Shown: one piece after another, positions 8,003-16,737 of the stretch | Numbering within the stretch: the stretch's first letter is position 1 | Layout of the letters: every line of letters starts with the position of its first letter | From: DAOUJH01 sp965116555 | Lineage (GTDB): Bacteria; Chloroflexota; Dehalococcoidia; Lucifugimonadales; QGNO01 | Direction: 5' to 3' | NCBI GenBank assembly: GCA_965116555.1 | Contig: OZ220698.1 | Location: forward strand, 1,240,001 to 1,304,000 | Length of the DNA stretch: 64,000 nucleotides | Notes under the pieces: model-generated | What the model was told of the DNA's origin: nothing | Databases searched by the model: none | Seen by the model: the letters and a program-made list of their open reading frames with translations, nothing else | Program-made: the position numbers and the translations under genes

Positions 8003-8962
8003 CTAACCGTACCGTATGCGGGGGTCTAGGAAACCATACGTCAAATCCACGATCAGGTTTGCCACTAGAGCCACGATTGCGAAGTACATTACGTATATCT
8101 CTATCATCTGAAGGTCCCGGCTGAACATGGACAAGACCAATCCACGGCCTATCCCTGGCAGATTGAAGATAATCTCTATGATCACCGTTCCTGAGAAGAG
8201 GCTGCCGATGTTGAGTCCGAATACGGTCACTACGGGTATCATGGCGTTGCGGATTGCGTGTCTGCCCAGCACTGCTCTTTCTCTAAGGCCCTTAGCGCGG
8301 GCGGTGCGTATGTAGTCCTCCCGCAATACTTCAAGCATCTGAGCCCGGGTTATGCGCAACATCAGCCCTTGAAAGGTGAAACTGAGGGCTAGGGCCGGGA
8401 AAATCAGCTGCTGGAACCCGTTGATCGGATCATCCAAAATGCCGGTGAACCCCAGAGGGGGCAGCCACTTGAACACGCTGGAAAGAAACAAAACTACCAT
8501 CAGACCCACAAAGAAATTGGGCATGGCTAGGCCTAGAATCGCCATCCCTCTTACTACGTAGTCAACAAAACCATCCTGTTTTAGAGCTGCCAGAATGCCT
8601 ATTGGAACCCCTACTATAGGAACGATAATCAATGCTAGTAGGGCCAGCTGCAACGTTATAGGAAATCTTCTTCCAATTTCGCTGGTCACTGGTCGGCCAA
8701 GAAGTACGGATTCACCCAGGTTCCCGGTCAGTACGTTCGTGATCCAACTCGCGTATTGAATATGAATAGGGTCGTTAAGCCCTAATCGCTCACGCAGTTC
8801 CTCCGCTTCTTCCTGAGTATAGACACCTTCCCCTGTTGGCCCCGACAGCATCGCCTCCGCAGGGTCCCCCGGAATAATGCGCAGGATCACAAAAACGACG
8901 ATGGATACGCCCAGCAAAGTGGGAATAAAGAGAAGAATCCTGCGTGCGATGTATGCTTTCAT
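8003..8962 (-). CDS. ABC transporter permease, DppB/OppB type
   Basis: A 319-residue membrane protein opening M-K-A-Y-I-A-R-R-I-L-L-F-I-P-T-L-L-G, the standard DppB N-terminus. R-I-I-P-G-D-P follows the first helix. The EAA-like loop reads L-R-E-D-Y-I-R-T-A-R-A-K-G-L and the protein ends D-P-R-I-R-Y. ATG 8962 gives the canonical start; a TTG at 8974 in frame would add M-V-Q-G, and neither has a clear ribosome-binding site at usual spacing. It forms the translocation pore with the DppC-like partner. It is first gene of the minus-strand pair, opposite the dehydratase gene. Confidence 0.92.
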   Translation of the reverse strand: MKAYIARRILLFIPTLLGVSIVVFVILRIIPGDPAEAMLSGPTGEGVYTQEEAEELRERLGLNDPIHIQYASWITNVLTGNLGESVLLGRPVTSEIGRRFPITLQLALLALIIVPIVGVPIGILAALKQDGFVDYVVRGMAILGLAMPNFFVGLMVVLFLSSVFKWLPPLGFTGILDDPINGFQQLIFPALALSFTFQGLMLRITRAQMLEVLREDYIRTARAKGLRERAVLGRHAIRNAMIPVVTVFGLNIGSLFSGTVIIEIIFNLPGIGRGLVLSMFSRDLQMIEIYVMYFAIVALVANLIVDLTYGFLDPRIRYG

Positions 8963-9117
8963 TCCTTGAACCAACGCTCAGCCGCAGGCAACAAGGGTGC
9001 GTTCGCTTCAGGCGTTTTACAAAAGGCTGAACACCAACTCAGAAGGCTCCGCTGCCTGATAAAATCGGGGTGTGACATTTGTTACCCTTAGCATACCCTC
9101 AGGTGAGATGTCAATCA

Positions 9118-9137
9118 ATACCACCTTTGGGTGGTAT
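9118..9137. promoter_or_regulatory. Inverted repeat, possible operator
   Basis: ATACCACC (9118-9125), TTTG, GGTGGTAT (9130-9137): perfect 8-bp arms. A second pair, AGCATACC at 9090-9097 and GGTATGCT at 9134-9141, overlaps it. The site sits just beyond a minus-strand TTGACA at 9114-9109. A regulator site is inference; it could instead be a weak hairpin. Confidence 0.35.
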
Positions 9138-9222
9138 GCTGCGAAAAGTGCCTAGTTCTCCACAGTAGATATCTCTGAGTGATAAGATTGTGGATGTGGT
9201 TGCCGGATGACTACTGCTTTTG

Positions 9223-9252
9223 TTGAATGAACAGGAATACGTCATCTAAAAT
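9223..9252 (+). promoter_or_regulatory. Candidate promoter for the dehydratase gene
   Basis: TTGAAT (9223-9228), 18-bp spacer, TAAAAT (9247-9252). It lies 58 bp before ATG 9311 and would exclude the in-frame ATG at 9227, which falls inside it. Confidence 0.4.
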
Positions 9253-9310
9253 CCATACTGGGACATTTCATTCCACATTGCCACTGTTGCGAGCAGGGAG
9301 GCGGACCGCC

Positions 9311-10696
9311 ATGACAAATATCAAAGAGCAGACATTCGAAGAAGCCGTTGCCGAGTACCTCCACCGTTCAAGGGAGCTGATAGACAAGGAAGCTAAAGAG
9401 CACCTGCCTCCGCGGCTGCCGTCGCCATTTGACCAGTCGGGACCACCCTACCAAGCTGTGCTGCGGTTGAACCCCGCTACCGTGCGCAATTACGCCCGGA
9501 GCATAGGAGACCATAATCCGCTGTACACAGACCGGGAGTATGGCAGGCACTCTCCCTACGGTTGCCAGATAGCGCCGGGCACCATCCTCTCACTGATACG
9601 ATACCCCTCCGTCCATGGTGCCATGCGGCCCATCGGCTATCCACTGGCCCAATTCATATCGGGGAACGCCTGGGAGTTTTTCGACGCTGTCCGGGTGGGC
9701 TCCCAGTTCCGCTCATCCAAGGTGACCAAAGAGGTGATCGAGAAGAAAGGCTCCCGGGGACGATTGGTGTTGCTCATCTCTGAGGTCACTTTCTCGGATT
9801 ATCATGGCGACACCATAGGCAAATGCTACGGTACCCAGATAGCGGTCCCCATGGAGAGCATGGGGACATCCCGCGCCATGAAGGCCGACAACATGGGTCA
9901 GAAGCTGCTATATGAGAGGAAAGTCCAAGAATACACGCCCGAAGATATAGAACAGCTTTTCCAAGGGCTGCGTGACCAGCCGCGTCGGGGAGCGGAACCT
10001 CTCTACTGGGAGGATGTGGAAGTAGGTGACGAGCTAAATCCCCTTCTTCTTCCGCCCTGGACCTTGCGTGATCAGATATGCTCCAATTTCATGAGCTACT
10101 GCCTGGTAAGCGCTGGAGGGACGTCTGTAGGCACTGATGATCCTTCAAAAGAACCGCAAGGAGACGAACTGGCTTTTGAGCCGTCTTTCCGCATGCTGAA
10201 GAACTTGCCAGGAGACTCCCGTACCAACCCTCTGACTCGTTGGCCTTGGAATGCCGACGTCGCACACGACGATGCTATCTTGGCTGGCTACGACGGTCAG
10301 CCGGCGCCCTTTGACCACGGTGTGCAGAGGTTCCAGGTACCCCAACAGCTGTTCACCAACTGGATGGGGGATCACGGCTTCATCCGTCGCATGCAGATAG
10401 CTCTCCGCAAGCCCGTATACGTTGATGACGTTACCAGGTATGAGGGCCAGGTGGTGCATAAGTTCACGGAGGTCCAAGAAGGAGAGGCCGCTGCCGGCCA
10501 AGAACCGGATAGGGCGAAATATTACGCGGTAGGCATCCGTTATCAAGGTCTCAACCAGTCAGGCGAGGCTCACTCGCAGGGCACCGCTACGGTGTACCTC
10601 CCCTCTCGCCAAGGCGGGCCTGTACAGCTTCCTATTCCCCACCCCTCGCGCCCACCTTACGTGCCATACGAGACCTTCTACCGCGACTGGTACTAG
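9311..10696 (+). CDS. Double-hotdog MaoC/FAS1-like acyl dehydratase
   Basis: A 461-residue protein with two hotdog domains. The N-terminal one (~35-200) carries the family motif G-D-H-N-P-L-Y-T-D, equivalent to the hydratase-2 G-D-x-N-P-x-H/Y-x-D motif with catalytic Asp. The C-terminal one (~225-450) begins D-V-E-V-G-D-E-L. Such proteins hydrate or dehydrate acyl-CoA esters in the cytoplasm. Two-domain forms are common in actinobacterial and Chloroflexota degradation pathways. ATG 9311 is chosen because GGGAGG lies 9 bp upstream; the longer in-frame start at 9227 has no such site. It stands alone on the plus strand and converges on the thioredoxin-fold lipoprotein gene. Confidence 0.82.
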   Translation: MTNIKEQTFEEAVAEYLHRSRELIDKEAKEHLPPRLPSPFDQSGPPYQAVLRLNPATVRNYARSIGDHNPLYTDREYGRHSPYGCQIAPGTILSLIRYPSVHGAMRPIGYPLAQFISGNAWEFFDAVRVGSQFRSSKVTKEVIEKKGSRGRLVLLISEVTFSDYHGDTIGKCYGTQIAVPMESMGTSRAMKADNMGQKLLYERKVQEYTPEDIEQLFQGLRDQPRRGAEPLYWEDVEVGDELNPLLLPPWTLRDQICSNFMSYCLVSAGGTSVGTDDPSKEPQGDELAFEPSFRMLKNLPGDSRTNPLTRWPWNADVAHDDAILAGYDGQPAPFDHGVQRFQVPQQLFTNWMGDHGFIRRMQIALRKPVYVDDVTRYEGQVVHKFTEVQEGEAAAGQEPDRAKYYAVGIRYQGLNQSGEAHSQGTATVYLPSRQGGPVQLPIPHPSRPPYVPYETFYRDWY

Positions 10697-10779
10697 GACT
10701 TTAGACAACAAGTAGAGAGATATGCCTTGGGTCGTATGCCGGAGCGATTGGGAATAATCTCGGTAGGACCCAGTAGACA

Positions 10780-11706
10780 CTAAAGGACTCTGCCCAAGGC
10801 CTGGTCCAGCTCGTCAAAAGTGGCGAAGGACTCGAAACGGGCCGCGATCTTCCGGTTTCGGTCGATTACGAACGACCATTCCGCACTCGGTAGCCGCCAC
10901 TCCAATACAGTGGGAGAGATGCGGGCTCTGCTTAGGTCTCCCTGGATCTCGTCGGGGTTGTCGTATAAGTCAACGTGGATGAAGTTGGCTCGCCCTCTGT
11001 ATTTGTCCTTGAGCTGTTGCAGCACCTCTACCTGGGGACCGCAGACGGCGTTTATGCAAAAGGCGGGACTGGCCATCACGACCACTGTAGGCATGCCGGA
11101 GTCGATAGCGTCGGCGATAGTGATCCGATAAAGATCGGGGTCTCGGAGGGAACCAGTGGTGAGCTCGCTCATCTCTTCTACGTCGGCGAGCGTCTTGTTC
11201 TCACTTGGCGGCGCTACCTTTCCCACGTCAGGAGCCGTGGTCACCTCTTCAACCTGAAAGGACAGTTGCGCGGACCGGCTGTGCCCGCTCTCGTCCATCA
11301 CTGTGACGTCGATCTGCCATCTACCCGCCGCATCGAATGTAAGCTGGGTTGTATAGCTTCCCCTGATCTCGTACGGCCACGGTCTGAACACAGCCTGAGT
11401 CGTCTCTCCCATGCGGCCAGCTGCATCTCCCTTGGGCAAGTGTCGCGACACCACAGTCGCGTACGGCGCGCGGACCAGGTCCTGCTCCGACTGGAGCACG
11501 AAGGCCATCCTGTGCGTGCCTACCGCAACGTCCGGGGTACCCAGGATGATCTGTATCCCGTCGTCGGATGGCAACCCCTCTATCAACTCGGCTTCATCCG
11601 GGCGTGGCGACAGATCCGTGCCGGTGGTGTCAGGAGAGGAACCGGAGCACGCGGCTATCAGGACGGTTAAAAACACGGCGGCGGATGCGAGTAGTCTGGA
11701 GCGCAT
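10780..11706 (-). CDS. Lipoprotein with C-terminal thioredoxin-fold domain (CX4C)
   Basis: A 308-residue lipoprotein: signal peptide with lipobox L-I-A-A-C, then a ~140-residue N-terminal region that reads like a beta-sandwich (T-H-R-M-A-F-V-L, G-R-W-Q-I-D-V-T-V). From ~195 there is a thioredoxin-like domain. The expected redox motif reads A-F-C-I-N-A-V-C-G-P, with four residues between the cysteines rather than the classical two. It ends with an I-D-R-N-R-K-I-A-A-R-F strand and an L-D-Q-A-L helix. It lies 80 bp downstream of the TlpA-like gene on the same strand. An extracytoplasmic redox or metallochaperone role is plausible; the partner is unknown. Confidence 0.7.
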   Translation of the reverse strand: MRSRLLASAAVFLTVLIAACSGSSPDTTGTDLSPRPDEAELIEGLPSDDGIQIILGTPDVAVGTHRMAFVLQSEQDLVRAPYATVVSRHLPKGDAAGRMGETTQAVFRPWPYEIRGSYTTQLTFDAAGRWQIDVTVMDESGHSRSAQLSFQVEEVTTAPDVGKVAPPSENKTLADVEEMSELTTGSLRDPDLYRITIADAIDSGMPTVVVMASPAFCINAVCGPQVEVLQQLKDKYRGRANFIHVDLYDNPDEIQGDLSRARISPTVLEWRLPSAEWSFVIDRNRKIAARFESFATFDELDQALGRVL

Positions 11707-11786
11707 CGTAATCCCAACGGGCTATCTATCGGTGTAGCATGCACCGACGAGCAAGGCAAAAAGCTCCACATCGCCCCAATTCAAGC

Positions 11787-12389
11787 TCAAGCCGACCCCG
11801 TCTCTTCTAGCAGGTCGCGGATCCACTGCTCCGTCTCCTCGTAGCGCCCCTCTCCTATGTGGACAAATCTGATATAGCCGTCCTTGTCTATCAAGTACTT
11901 TGTGGGCCAGTAGCGGTTGCTGAACGCCCTCCATGTACTGAATTCGTTGTCTTGGACAATGGGATAGAGGAGGCCATGTTCCTTAACTGCTTCTTGCACG
12001 TTTTCGATGTCCTTTTCAAAGTTGAACTCAGGCGCGTGGACGCCCAGGATCACCAACCCGGAGTCAGCATACTTCTCGTGCCACGACTTAAGGTAGGGCA
12101 GCGTGCGCTTGCAGTTGATGCAACTGAATGTCCAGAAGTCGACCAAGACGACCTCTCCGCGCCGGCTTGCCAGCGTGAACGGCTCCGAGTTGATCCAAGC
12201 GCCGGTGCCTATCAGCTCAGGAGCCAGCGGTTCGTCGCCGGCACGGCGTTCCTTGGCGGGGACGGATACCGGGGTAGGAGTCTGAGACAACGTAACCGCA
12301 TCATCTTCCCTGGCGGAACTACAGGAGACAACCAACGTTAACAGGAGTGTCGACACGGCTGCAGCTATCGCGATCGATGTGATTCTCAT
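11787..12389 (-). CDS. TlpA/ResA-like thiol-disulfide lipoprotein
   Basis: A 200-residue lipoprotein with lipobox V-V-S-C, a short linker and a thioredoxin-like domain. The redox motif is F-S-C-I-N-C-K-R-T-L-P (CXXC), preceded by V-D-F-W-T and followed by a V-H-A-P-E strand. The cis-Pro loop is R-Y-W-P-T-K-Y-L-I-D-K-D-G-Y-I. These features match NHL/TlpA-type thioredoxins that reduce or pass disulfides outside the membrane. GGAGGC just before ATG 12389 supports the start. It heads a two-gene unit with the CX4C lipoprotein. The shared architecture and adjacency suggest an electron-transfer pair, but that is inference. Confidence 0.87.
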   Translation of the reverse strand: MRITSIAIAAAVSTLLLTLVVSCSSAREDDAVTLSQTPTPVSVPAKERRAGDEPLAPELIGTGAWINSEPFTLASRRGEVVLVDFWTFSCINCKRTLPYLKSWHEKYADSGLVILGVHAPEFNFEKDIENVQEAVKEHGLLYPIVQDNEFSTWRAFSNRYWPTKYLIDKDGYIRFVHIGEGRYEETEQWIRDLLEETGSA

Positions 12390-12510
12390 GTTGCCTCCAC
12401 AGTGACGGTCAAGGTCGACATAAGAGAACCGTCCCGTTCTTGAAGGGCCTCTACAATTGATTGTACAGCATTAACAGCTACCTACGGACCATCTCGGCGT
12501 GCAATCCATG

Positions 12511-13773
12511 TTAGGGAGTAGATGTGCCTTCCGGGGACGAAGTGAGGCCGCCAAGCGGTTCGCTCTCATAGAGCGCATACCCGGCTGTGTGCAGCTTTTC
12601 CCGTACTTCCATAGAGTGAGCTAGGTTCCTGGTCTCCAACGTAAGTTGTATCTCTACTTGGCCCAAGTGCACCGACGCGGCGTGCCTGAGATGCCCTATG
12701 TCCAAGACATTCACGTCGGTGCTGGACACAATGTTCAGCAGGCGGCTCAGTTGACCCGGACGGTCCTCCACCGTAACGCGAAACACCAGGTAACGGCCTG
12801 CGTGGGCCAGCCCGTGCTCCACGACACGCGCTATCAGGTGAGGGTCCACGTTACCGCCGCTAAGTACCACCCCCACCCTCTTGCCGGCAACCTGGATTTT
12901 GCCTCCCAGCACGGCGGCAAGTCCCACCGCGCCGGCCCCTTCCACTAGCAGCTTGTCTCTCTCCAGGAGTAGCATCATGGCCTGTGTGATCTCTTCCTCC
13001 ACTACCGTGACCATGTCGTCAACGTAGCGTGAAACAAGAGGAAGGGTGATCCTGCCCGGCGATCCCACGGCAATGCCGTCTGCCACGGTGGCCCGCCCCT
13101 TAACCGTGATGCGCCGGTTGGTCTTGTAGGAGTCTACGACCGCGGTGGCTGCCTCGGTCTGCACTCCTACAACCTTGATGCCAGGCGCCGTCTCCTTTAT
13201 GGCCAAGCCGATACCGGATATCAAACCTCCCCCTCCCACCGGCACCACAACCATGTCCAGACCCTCTGCCTGCTCAAGCATTTCCAGGCCAATGGTTCCC
13301 TGCCCCGCTACGATTGCCGGATCGTCGAAGGCGTGGATGAGAGATAACTTGTTTTCCCGCATAACCCGCCGGGCGTGTCTCTGGGCCTGGTCGAAGTCAC
13401 CGCCTTGGAGAAGTACCGTCGCGCCGTATCCTCGTGTAGCCTCCACCTTCGGGATGGAAGCACCGGTGGGCATCACGATGGTGCAGGGTATGCCAAGATT
13501 GGCAGCGGCCAGCGCAACTCCCTGGGCGTGGTTTCCGGCACTGGCGGCAATCACGCCCCTTGCCTTCTGCTCAGGAGTCAATGTGGCTATCTTGTTGGCA
13601 GCGCCCCTGACCTTGAAGGAACCTGCTCTCTGTAGGCTCTCGGCTTTAAGAAAAATCTCACACCCAGCTATTTGACCCAGAGAGAGCGCGGGCAGTACTG
13701 GCGTCCTAAGCGCCAGATGAGCAATAGCGTTTCGGGCTCGCTGCACGTCCTGCAGGGTTACGGAGAGCCTCAT
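12511..13773 (-). CDS. ilvA: Threonine ammonia-lyase (PLP-dependent, with C-terminal ACT domain)
   Basis: A 420-residue enzyme that deaminates threonine to 2-oxobutanoate, the entry to isoleucine synthesis or threonine catabolism. The PLP lysine is K54 in G-S-F-K-V-R-G-A. The phosphate loop reads V-G-G-G-G-L-I-S-G, and A-S-A-G-N-H-A-Q-G lies at ~78-86. An ACT-like regulatory domain follows residue ~330 (F-R-V-T-V-E-D-R-P-G-Q-L). The single ACT domain and ~400-residue length match the TdcB-like/short IlvA form rather than the long E. coli IlvA. ATG 13773 is chosen because AAGGAGG sits 8 bp upstream; a longer frame to 13803 lacks one. No other branched-chain gene is nearby. Confidence 0.9.
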   Translation of the reverse strand: MRLSVTLQDVQRARNAIAHLALRTPVLPALSLGQIAGCEIFLKAESLQRAGSFKVRGAANKIATLTPEQKARGVIAASAGNHAQGVALAAANLGIPCTIVMPTGASIPKVEATRGYGATVLLQGGDFDQAQRHARRVMRENKLSLIHAFDDPAIVAGQGTIGLEMLEQAEGLDMVVVPVGGGGLISGIGLAIKETAPGIKVVGVQTEAATAVVDSYKTNRRITVKGRATVADGIAVGSPGRITLPLVSRYVDDMVTVVEEEITQAMMLLLERDKLLVEGAGAVGLAAVLGGKIQVAGKRVGVVLSGGNVDPHLIARVVEHGLAHAGRYLVFRVTVEDRPGQLSRLLNIVSSTDVNVLDIGHLRHAASVHLGQVEIQLTLETRNLAHSMEVREKLHTAGYALYESEPLGGLTSSPEGTSTP

Positions 13774-13889
13774 ATTCTCGACCTCCTTGAAGAGAACCCA
13801 CAAGAAAATGACCGACGCATCCCACAGATATACATCATCCAGAATAGTATATCCGACGGAACGGCCAGCGAGGGCAAGAATCCGCTCCG

Positions 13890-15833
13890 CTAAGCGGTTG
13901 GCAGGTTCTCGATCTCCACAGGCGCCACCGCATCGGCTAGGTCAAAGCCGAAGACCCGCGAGTAGAAGTAGGACTCAGCATCTAGCGTCCTCTTGATGTT
14001 CTCGGCGCGTCGGAAGCCGTGCTGCTCGCCCTCAAACGGTAGATAGGCTACGGGAATCCTCTTCTCACGCAGCGCGTCGCGCATCATCTCAGACTGGTTC
14101 GGGGGTACTACCTTATCCTCCAGGCCCTGGAACAGGATGAGCGGCGCGGAGAGCCGGTCCACGTGATGGATGGGAGAACGTTCCAGGTATATGTCCCGAC
14201 GTTCCGGATACGGCCCGACCAGCGTGTCCAGATACCGCGATTCGAACTTGTGGGTGTCCAGTGTGAGAGCCTCCAGGTCACTGACGCCGTAGAGGCTGGC
14301 CCCGGCTCGGAAGACGTCGTGGAAGGTTAGCGCGCTCAGTGTCGTGTAGCCGCCGGCGCTCCCTCCCCTGATTGCCATGCGGTTGCCATCCACATCGCCG
14401 CGTTCGGCCAGGAACCGGGCTCCGTTGACGCAGTCTTCCACATCGACAATGCCCCACCTGCCGTTGAGACGCCGCCGGTAGTCAGTGCCGTAACCGGTGC
14501 TGCCGCCGTAGTTGACGTCCAGCACCGCGAAGCCGCGGCTCGTCCAGAACTGGGTACGAAGATCGAGTGTAGATGAGACGGCAGATGTCGGTCCGCCGTG
14601 CACCAAGACGACCAGCGGAGGCCGCTCTCCATCCGGAGCCGAGTAGTCCTTGTTCGTCGGCAGGTAGAAGAAGGCGTGGGCCGTGACGCCTCCCCCCGTG
14701 GGGAATTCGATTGGCTCAGGCACCGATAAGTAACCCTCGTCGACGCTGAAGGCGTTCGAGTTGCGCAGCACCTCGGTAGCGCCGCTGCGCAGGTCGTGCG
14801 CCATTAGCGCCGGCGCCATCGTCGGGGAGCCTGCGCCGAACACGACGCGACCCGCCCCAACGAACATTCCTGACCGAGTGACATCGGTAAACGGCGTGGG
14901 CACAGTCTCAAGCTCCAGCCTGTCTGTATAGAGATTGGCGAAGTGCGACGTACCGCCCCTGTTGTAGCTGCAGACGATACGATGCTCGGAGGCAAACCCG
15001 TATGTGGATATGGCCAGTCCCCACTGTGGAACCCCAAACTCCGCATCCATCTCGCAGAGGGGCTCTACCCTATCTTCCCGCCACCGGTAGAGGTTCCACC
15101 AGCCGCTCCTATCCGAGACAAAGTGGAGCACCCCCTGCGGAGACCACTCCGGTTGGTTGATGGCCTCGCCGTCTCCTCCGGCCACCTTCTGCGCATCCCC
15201 AAGAGAGCCGTCCTCCCTTACCTCGGCGACCCACAGGTCGCTGCCGTCCCACGGCATGTTTGGATGGTCCCACGAGAACCAGGCCAGCCGCGACCCGTCC
15301 GGAGACAGCCGGGGAGAGGCGTAGAAGTCGTGGCCCGATAGGAGCACGGAGCCAGTATCCATCCCGTCCAGGCTTACGCCAACGATCGTGGTGATCGCCT
15401 CCCCTTCTCCTCTGTGGTCCTCCCGGACGCATATGATGCGAGCCCGATTGCTGTCCATGACGCCGTCGGCGTAGCGCACGGCTGCCTCCGGCGTGATGGG
15501 ATCCGGTTCCTGGCCCGGTTGCTGTCGATACAGCCGCTGGTCCTCGAAGTTGGAGAAGTAGACGACGCCGTCGGACACGATAAAGGCGCCGCCTCCGTAC
15601 TCGTGCACCCGGGTACGGACGTTGAAGGGCTGCGGTGTGACGTCAGCCGTCTCCCCGTCAGACCTGCGTCGTACCACGACGTTCCTGCCGCCCTCCGAAG
15701 GCCGCATCTCTGTCCAGTAGATATCATCCCCATCCAGCCGGATTTCTCCGATGCCTATCGACTCCGCGACGATCACGTCGGATGTGATAGGCGATCTCCA
15801 AGAACCGTACGGCGACACCTTGCGGGAGTTCAT
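13890..15833 (-). CDS. S9-family prolyl-oligopeptidase-like serine peptidase
   Basis: A 647-residue protein with an N-terminal beta-propeller region (~25-370, repeats such as L-S-P-D-G-S-R-L-A-W) and a C-terminal alpha/beta-hydrolase domain. The catalytic triad is readable: S492 in G-G-S-A-G-G, D573 in L-E-D-K-V-V-P-P and H605 in G-E-Q-H-G-F. The oxyanion-region motif is V-H-G-G-P-T. It resembles bacterial acylaminoacyl/dipeptidyl peptidases that cut short peptides, probably in the cytoplasm since no signal peptide is seen. It is the 3' gene of a minus-strand run after the rhodanese/OsmC pair, at 121 bp. Confidence 0.92.
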   Translation of the reverse strand: MNSRKVSPYGSWRSPITSDVIVAESIGIGEIRLDGDDIYWTEMRPSEGGRNVVVRRRSDGETADVTPQPFNVRTRVHEYGGGAFIVSDGVVYFSNFEDQRLYRQQPGQEPDPITPEAAVRYADGVMDSNRARIICVREDHRGEGEAITTIVGVSLDGMDTGSVLLSGHDFYASPRLSPDGSRLAWFSWDHPNMPWDGSDLWVAEVREDGSLGDAQKVAGGDGEAINQPEWSPQGVLHFVSDRSGWWNLYRWREDRVEPLCEMDAEFGVPQWGLAISTYGFASEHRIVCSYNRGGTSHFANLYTDRLELETVPTPFTDVTRSGMFVGAGRVVFGAGSPTMAPALMAHDLRSGATEVLRNSNAFSVDEGYLSVPEPIEFPTGGGVTAHAFFYLPTNKDYSAPDGERPPLVVLVHGGPTSAVSSTLDLRTQFWTSRGFAVLDVNYGGSTGYGTDYRRRLNGRWGIVDVEDCVNGARFLAERGDVDGNRMAIRGGSAGGYTTLSALTFHDVFRAGASLYGVSDLEALTLDTHKFESRYLDTLVGPYPERRDIYLERSPIHHVDRLSAPLILFQGLEDKVVPPNQSEMMRDALREKRIPVAYLPFEGEQHGFRRAENIKRTLDAESYFYSRVFGFDLADAVAPVEIENLPTA

Positions 15834-15954
15834 TGATTGGTCTCCATTGGGATGTGATTTCCCTTCCGGCTACCCTTGGAGTCCAACGGCGGCCCAGACG
15901 AGATGGCGACAATCGTAAAGTTGCCTTGCTATCCCGGTCAATCCCCAGGAATCT

Positions 15955-16737
15955 CTAACGGCAGACTTCCACGGTATGGCCGCTGTCCATCCATTCCGCG
16001 TAGGAGCCGTCGTAGAGACGAACGTTGTACCCGGCATGTTGCATGGACAGGTAAGCCAGCGAAGCTCGGACTCCAGTGCGGCAGTAGGCCACGACTGGAT
16101 CACTTGGAGTGATGCCTGCTGCTGCCAGCCTCCGACGCAGAAGGTCCGGCTCAATGAGCAGTTTTCCATCAGCGCCGGCCATTTCGGAGTGGGGAAGGTT
16201 GACAGCGCCGGGAATGTGCCCGGGACGGTGGTCAATTTCCGTTTCGCCGCGGAATTCCTCCGGAGAGCGCGTATCCAGAAGTCTCGTATCGCCGGGGTTG
16301 ATGAGGTCATCGATAGTAGCCCTCACCGAGGGGTTCAAGCGCGGCGACAAGGACTTTGGCTCCGTGGAGACAGGCCGATACAGTACCTCCCTACCCTGCT
16401 CCTTCCAGGCATCGTAGAGTAGGTCCATGATGTAAACGTCGCTAAGGCCCAGGTACTCCAATACCCAAGCCGCCATGGAGGCGTTGATTCCATCCCGATG
16501 GTCGTAAAGCACAGGGGTTACGCCGTCGCCTAGCCCCGCTTCACCAAAAGCTGCGGCAAGCTGGTCCGGCTGATAGAGACGACCGTTCGGGCCTTGCAGT
16601 TTCTTTAAGGGGACGTTGACTGCGCCTCTCAAATGGCCCATCAAGTAGCGCATGGCGGAACGAGGGTCAATTATCAGGTATCCAGGCTGTCCAATACGGT
16701 CAGAGACCCAATCCGCCGAAACGAAGTGGACCATCAA
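15955..16737 (-). CDS. Two-domain sulfurtransferase (rhodanese)
   Basis: A 260-residue protein with two rhodanese modules. The second is catalytic: C219 in Y-C-R-T-G-V-R-A-S. The first has V-L-Y-D-H-R-D-G at the matching loop and no Cys, as usual for the structural domain. L-I-D-P-R and L-L-D-T-R-S-P-E-E-F start the two domains. It moves sulfane sulfur from thiosulfate or 3-mercaptopyruvate to cyanide or thiols; the C-R-x-G-x-R loop favours thiosulfate. Its ATG overlaps the stop of the OsmC-like gene by 4 bp, indicating translational coupling and a joint role in sulfur or peroxide handling. Confidence 0.93.
   Translation of the reverse strand: MMVHFVSADWVSDRIGQPGYLIIDPRSAMRYLMGHLRGAVNVPLKKLQGPNGRLYQPDQLAAAFGEAGLGDGVTPVLYDHRDGINASMAAWVLEYLGLSDVYIMDLLYDAWKEQGREVLYRPVSTEPKSLSPRLNPSVRATIDDLINPGDTRLLDTRSPEEFRGETEIDHRPGHIPGAVNLPHSEMAGADGKLLIEPDLLRRRLAAAGITPSDPVVAYCRTGVRASLAYLSMQHAGYNVRLYDGSYAEWMDSGHTVEVCR

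Larger units (their letters stand above)
8963..9310. other. Divergent intergenic region (348 bp)
   Basis: Between the divergent permease and dehydratase genes. I see an inverted repeat at 9118-9137, a candidate plus-strand promoter at 9223-9252, and a minus-strand TTGACA at 9114-9109 without a good -10. No gene or RNA is recognisable. Confidence 0.6.

Noticed and set aside
12452..12465. Palindrome TACAATTGATTGTA before the TlpA-like gene
   Set aside because: Six-bp arms in AT-rich sequence are likely by chance; no second copy noticed.
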